From: Spirochaetia bacterium
GTDB taxonomy: Bacteria > Spirochaetota > Spirochaetia > Treponematales > Breznakiellaceae
Length of the DNA: 8,503 nt
Assembly (NCBI GenBank): GCA_026002025.1
Contig: BOAU01000084.1
Coordinates: 1-8,503, forward strand
Reading direction: 5' to 3'
Shown here: positions 6,644 to 8,503 of the stretch, piece by piece
Position numbering within the stretch: the stretch's first letter is position 1
Layout: the number at the start of each line of letters is the position of its first letter
The notes under the pieces: model-generated
What the model saw: the letters and a program-made list of their open reading frames with translations, nothing else
What the model was told of the DNA's origin: nothing
Database searches by the model: none
Position numbers and translations under genes: made by a program

Positions 6644-7132
6644 TTATTTTTTCCAGGTTTGTTCCATATCCCGGATAGCCTTTATGATAAGCTCCGCTGG
6701 CGCCCGGTTCCGGAGCAGGGCCTCAAAACTTTCCTGCCGGCAGAGAAAATTGATTTTTGATAAGGTGCGGAGGTGCTGTTTGGCCGATGCGGACACGATG
6801 AGCAGCACCGCGTAAACCGGCTCCCTGTCCAGAGACTTCCAGTCCGCCGGGGAGTCAAGAAAGGCGATGATGACAAACTGCTTTTCGGTTTCGCTGATCA
6901 CCGGGTTCCGGGGATGGGGCAGGGCCAGACCGTGGCCGATGCCGGTAGACATCAGGGCTTCCCGTTCCAGCACTGCCCTGAGAAGGGTTTCTTTGCCGTT
7001 GGGCAGGAATGCCGCCGGGATTTTCTCGATGATTGCAGTCAGAATTTGCTCTGGTCCCTGTCCGGGGATGTGATAAAAGACCCCTCCCCGCTCTACCAGT
7101 TCGGCCAGTCCTTCTTCTATATCTTCATTCAT
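6644..7132 (-). CDS. ptsN: PTS EIIA-type (PtsN-like) regulatory phosphocarrier protein
   Basis: The 162-residue protein is a single EIIA type-2 domain (fructose/mannitol/nitrogen class), phosphorylated on a histidine by HPr or NPr. The active-site signature is S-T-G-I-G-H-G-L-A-L-P-H (62-73) with H73 as the phosphorylated residue. R57 in L-E-R-E-A and H120 in A-K-Q-H-L complete the site. From memory, E. coli PtsN (163 residues) has R57, H73 and H120 at the same numbers, so the register agrees closely. No transporter domain (EIIB or EIIC) is attached or adjacent, which points to a regulatory rather than a sugar-uptake role. The first 40 residues (L-V-E-R-G-G-V-F-Y at 12-20) resemble a group of EIIA proteins that usually carry an N-terminal DNA-binding domain; that domain is absent here. 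The ATG at 7132 has AGGA 10 bases upstream (7143-7146) and begins 15 bases after the previous gene. What it regulates is unknown; adjacency to tkt suggests carbon metabolism. Confidence 0.9.
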   Translation of the reverse strand: MNEDIEEGLAELVERGGVFYHIPGQGPEQILTAIIEKIPAAFLPNGKETLLRAVLEREALMSTGIGHGLALPHPRNPVISETEKQFVIIAFLDSPADWKSLDREPVYAVLLIVSASAKQHLRTLSKINFLCRQESFEALLRNRAPAELIIKAIRDMEQTWKK

Positions 7133-7147
7133 GCTCTTAAAATCCTG

Positions 7148-8503
7148 TTACCGGTCAAAGGCCCGGCTCTTTAGTATACCGGAATTCAGATTCCGGTTGC
7201 AGCCCTCAAGATCAAAATTCTCAGCCTTGAAATTCTGGCCAAGCTCGCGGAGGGCGGCCTGTTTTTCCGCTTCGCTCCCCCGTTCCAGGGCGGAGAGGCT
7301 TTTCCTGAACCGCAGGGGGCCATCGATAAACTCCGGGGGGGAGGCCCCTTCCCCGGCCACACAGCGGACCGCCTCGGCATCCTCCCCATCGTACCGGGGA
7401 AGCAGGAGCACCTTGACGGTCCATTTTCTGCCGTATTCGTAGATGAGTTCAGAAATACCGGCCCCGCAAAGGGCCCCTATTTGAAGCTTGTTGTCCAGGA
7501 TACCGGAGTCCGACCGCTCCTTGCCGGGCTTTTCAATGCTGAAACGGTGAACCGATGTCCCCTGCCAGTTCAGAACGCCTTGAATCAGGCGGTGCAGGTC
7601 CTCCAGCCGGTAGGATTCGGGGACCGCCGCCCGCCGCCAGACCCCGGTGCCGCCGATGCTGATCTGGACCATCCGCCAGGGATTGCTTTTTCCGTCCCCC
7701 GCACGGGGTTTCACCACCGAAAGATTGCTCCGACGGAAGGTATTCAGGGCGTCTTCGATGAGTTCCTTGATGTCCTCGTAGGTTTCGATCATGCTGTCCA
7801 GGGAATTGTCCATGGCCTCAAGATCCCCCTCCGGGGGCGCTTCGTCGCTGTCCAGGTCTTCCATGACCCCGGCGGCATGACCCTGTATCTGGGACAGGAC
7901 GATGTAGGTATGCTTTGGCAGCCAGGACGCGTCGATGCCCCCCTTGTTGAGCCGGGCCAGGAGATCGATGACCGCCGTGTGAAGTTCCCCCACCCGCTCC
8001 CGGATGGGCCCCATGGCCTGATCCGCAAAGGGTGTGTAGGTGGGCTTAAATTCTTCCAGGGTATCCAGGATATAGCCCGCCAGTATCTTCCATTCCCGCT
8101 CCTCCAGGTGAATGCTGGGGGGAACGATCCGTTCAAGGATGAGGGAGATGTCGTCTTCTCCATGAAAAAGGGCGTCCCGCACATAAGACTGGATCACGTA
8201 TTCGGAGATGGGCACCTGCCGTTTAACAAGGATATCCTCCACCAGGGTCCGGTCCGGGGGAAGCATGTAGCCTTCGATACTCCGGCTGTCAGGAATTTCC
8301 TTTCCCGCAAACCAGAGACGGCTTTCGATGCCGTAGGCCGTGGTTTCAATCCGGTCGGTCTTTTCAAAAAGGAAATCCTCCAGGGAATAGGCGGGAATTT
8401 CCCGCATACGCTTGCCGCCGTACCAATAGGCATAGGCGATCTGCTCCTCCGTGGAAGAACCGGGCCCCAAAAGGCTAAAGGCATCCTCAAAGCCCCCCTC
8501 GGC
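7148..8503 (-). CDS. Protein with C-terminal pRiA4b ORF-3/IS1096 passenger-type domain (5' truncated)
   Basis: The frame runs off the right edge without a stop; a TTG at 8470 gives 440 residues, but 11 more upstream codons are open, so the true start is probably outside the window. Numbering from that TTG, residues about 265-427 resemble the plasmid pRiA4b ORF-3 family, also called IS1096 element passenger TnpR: W278-R-R, L-E-D-L-H-R-L-I-Q (289-297), W302, Y344-E-Y-G-R-K-W (to 350), C370-V-A-G-E-G-A-S-P-P-E (to 380), and F-D-L-E-G-C-N (419-425). Despite the family name, these proteins are widespread in chromosomes and their role is unknown. The preceding 260 residues are mostly helical in character with an acidic stretch around 204-242; I do not recognise this part. 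A region around 163-176 (E-L-H-T-A-V-I-D-L-L) may be a helical bundle. No transposase or inverted repeats are nearby, so I see no sign of a mobile element. It is first of the visible minus-strand group, 15 bases before the PtsN-like gene. Confidence 0.75.
   Translation of the reverse strand, partial: AEGGFEDAFSLLGPGSSTEEQIAYAYWYGGKRMREIPAYSLEDFLFEKTDRIETTAYGIESRLWFAGKEIPDSRSIEGYMLPPDRTLVEDILVKRQVPISEYVIQSYVRDALFHGEDDISLILERIVPPSIHLEEREWKILAGYILDTLEEFKPTYTPFADQAMGPIRERVGELHTAVIDLLARLNKGGIDASWLPKHTYIVLSQIQGHAAGVMEDLDSDEAPPEGDLEAMDNSLDSMIETYEDIKELIEDALNTFRRSNLSVVKPRAGDGKSNPWRMVQISIGGTGVWRRAAVPESYRLEDLHRLIQGVLNWQGTSVHRFSIEKPGKERSDSGILDNKLQIGALCGAGISELIYEYGRKWTVKVLLLPRYDGEDAEAVRCVAGEGASPPEFIDGPLRFRKSLSALERGSEAEKQAALRELGQNFKAENFDLEGCNRNLNSGILKSRAFDR

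Noticed and set aside
8468..8470. TTG as the true start of the pRiA4b-type gene
   Set aside because: The frame stays open to the right edge, and no clear ribosome site precedes the TTG, so a start outside the window is more likely.
7148..8503. Mobile element suggested by the IS1096 passenger family name
   Set aside because: No transposase, terminal inverted repeats or target duplications are visible, and the gene is tightly packed with housekeeping-type neighbours.

Overview
The window is bacterial, gene-dense and GC-rich, with wobble positions strongly G/C. It carries eight protein-coding genes and no rRNA, tRNA, CRISPR array or insertion sequence that I can see. My best guess at origin is a spirochaete of the Treponema type, for example a gut lineage. 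This rests on the mix of families (XRE-cupin regulator with an acyl-CoA synthetase, a lone PtsN-like protein, an IS1096/pRiA4b-type protein). It is an inference without a phylogenetic marker, and a Firmicute or another gut anaerobe is possible.

Left half, plus strand. The window opens inside the 3' end of a gene for a DUF234-type protein, the nuclease-like C-terminus of an archaeal-type ATPase. After a 44-base AT-rich gap holding a perfect TATAAT come four closely packed genes. They encode a DUF4349 lipoprotein, a PHP-fold metal-dependent phosphoesterase, an XRE-cupin transcription regulator, and a medium-chain-type acyl-CoA synthetase. Gaps are 5, 23 and 5 bases, so they probably form one transcript. 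The last two form a regulator-enzyme pair: the cupin regulator probably controls activation of a short or medium organic acid to its CoA thioester.

Right half, minus strand. Three genes read leftward: a long protein ending in a pRiA4b ORF-3/IS1096 passenger-type domain (cut by the right edge), a PtsN-like PTS EIIA protein, and a complete transketolase. Gaps are 15 and 27 bases, so they look like one operon joining a phosphotransfer regulator to the pentose phosphate pathway.

The two convergent gene strings meet at 4474-4612. A GC stem flanked by A-runs and T-runs there (4561-4599) can serve as a terminator in both directions. No intergenic stretch exceeds 300 bases. Both window edges cut through genes. 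I found no clear undescribed system. The least explained item is the roughly 260-residue N-terminal region attached to the pRiA4b-type domain and its linkage to ptsN and tkt.
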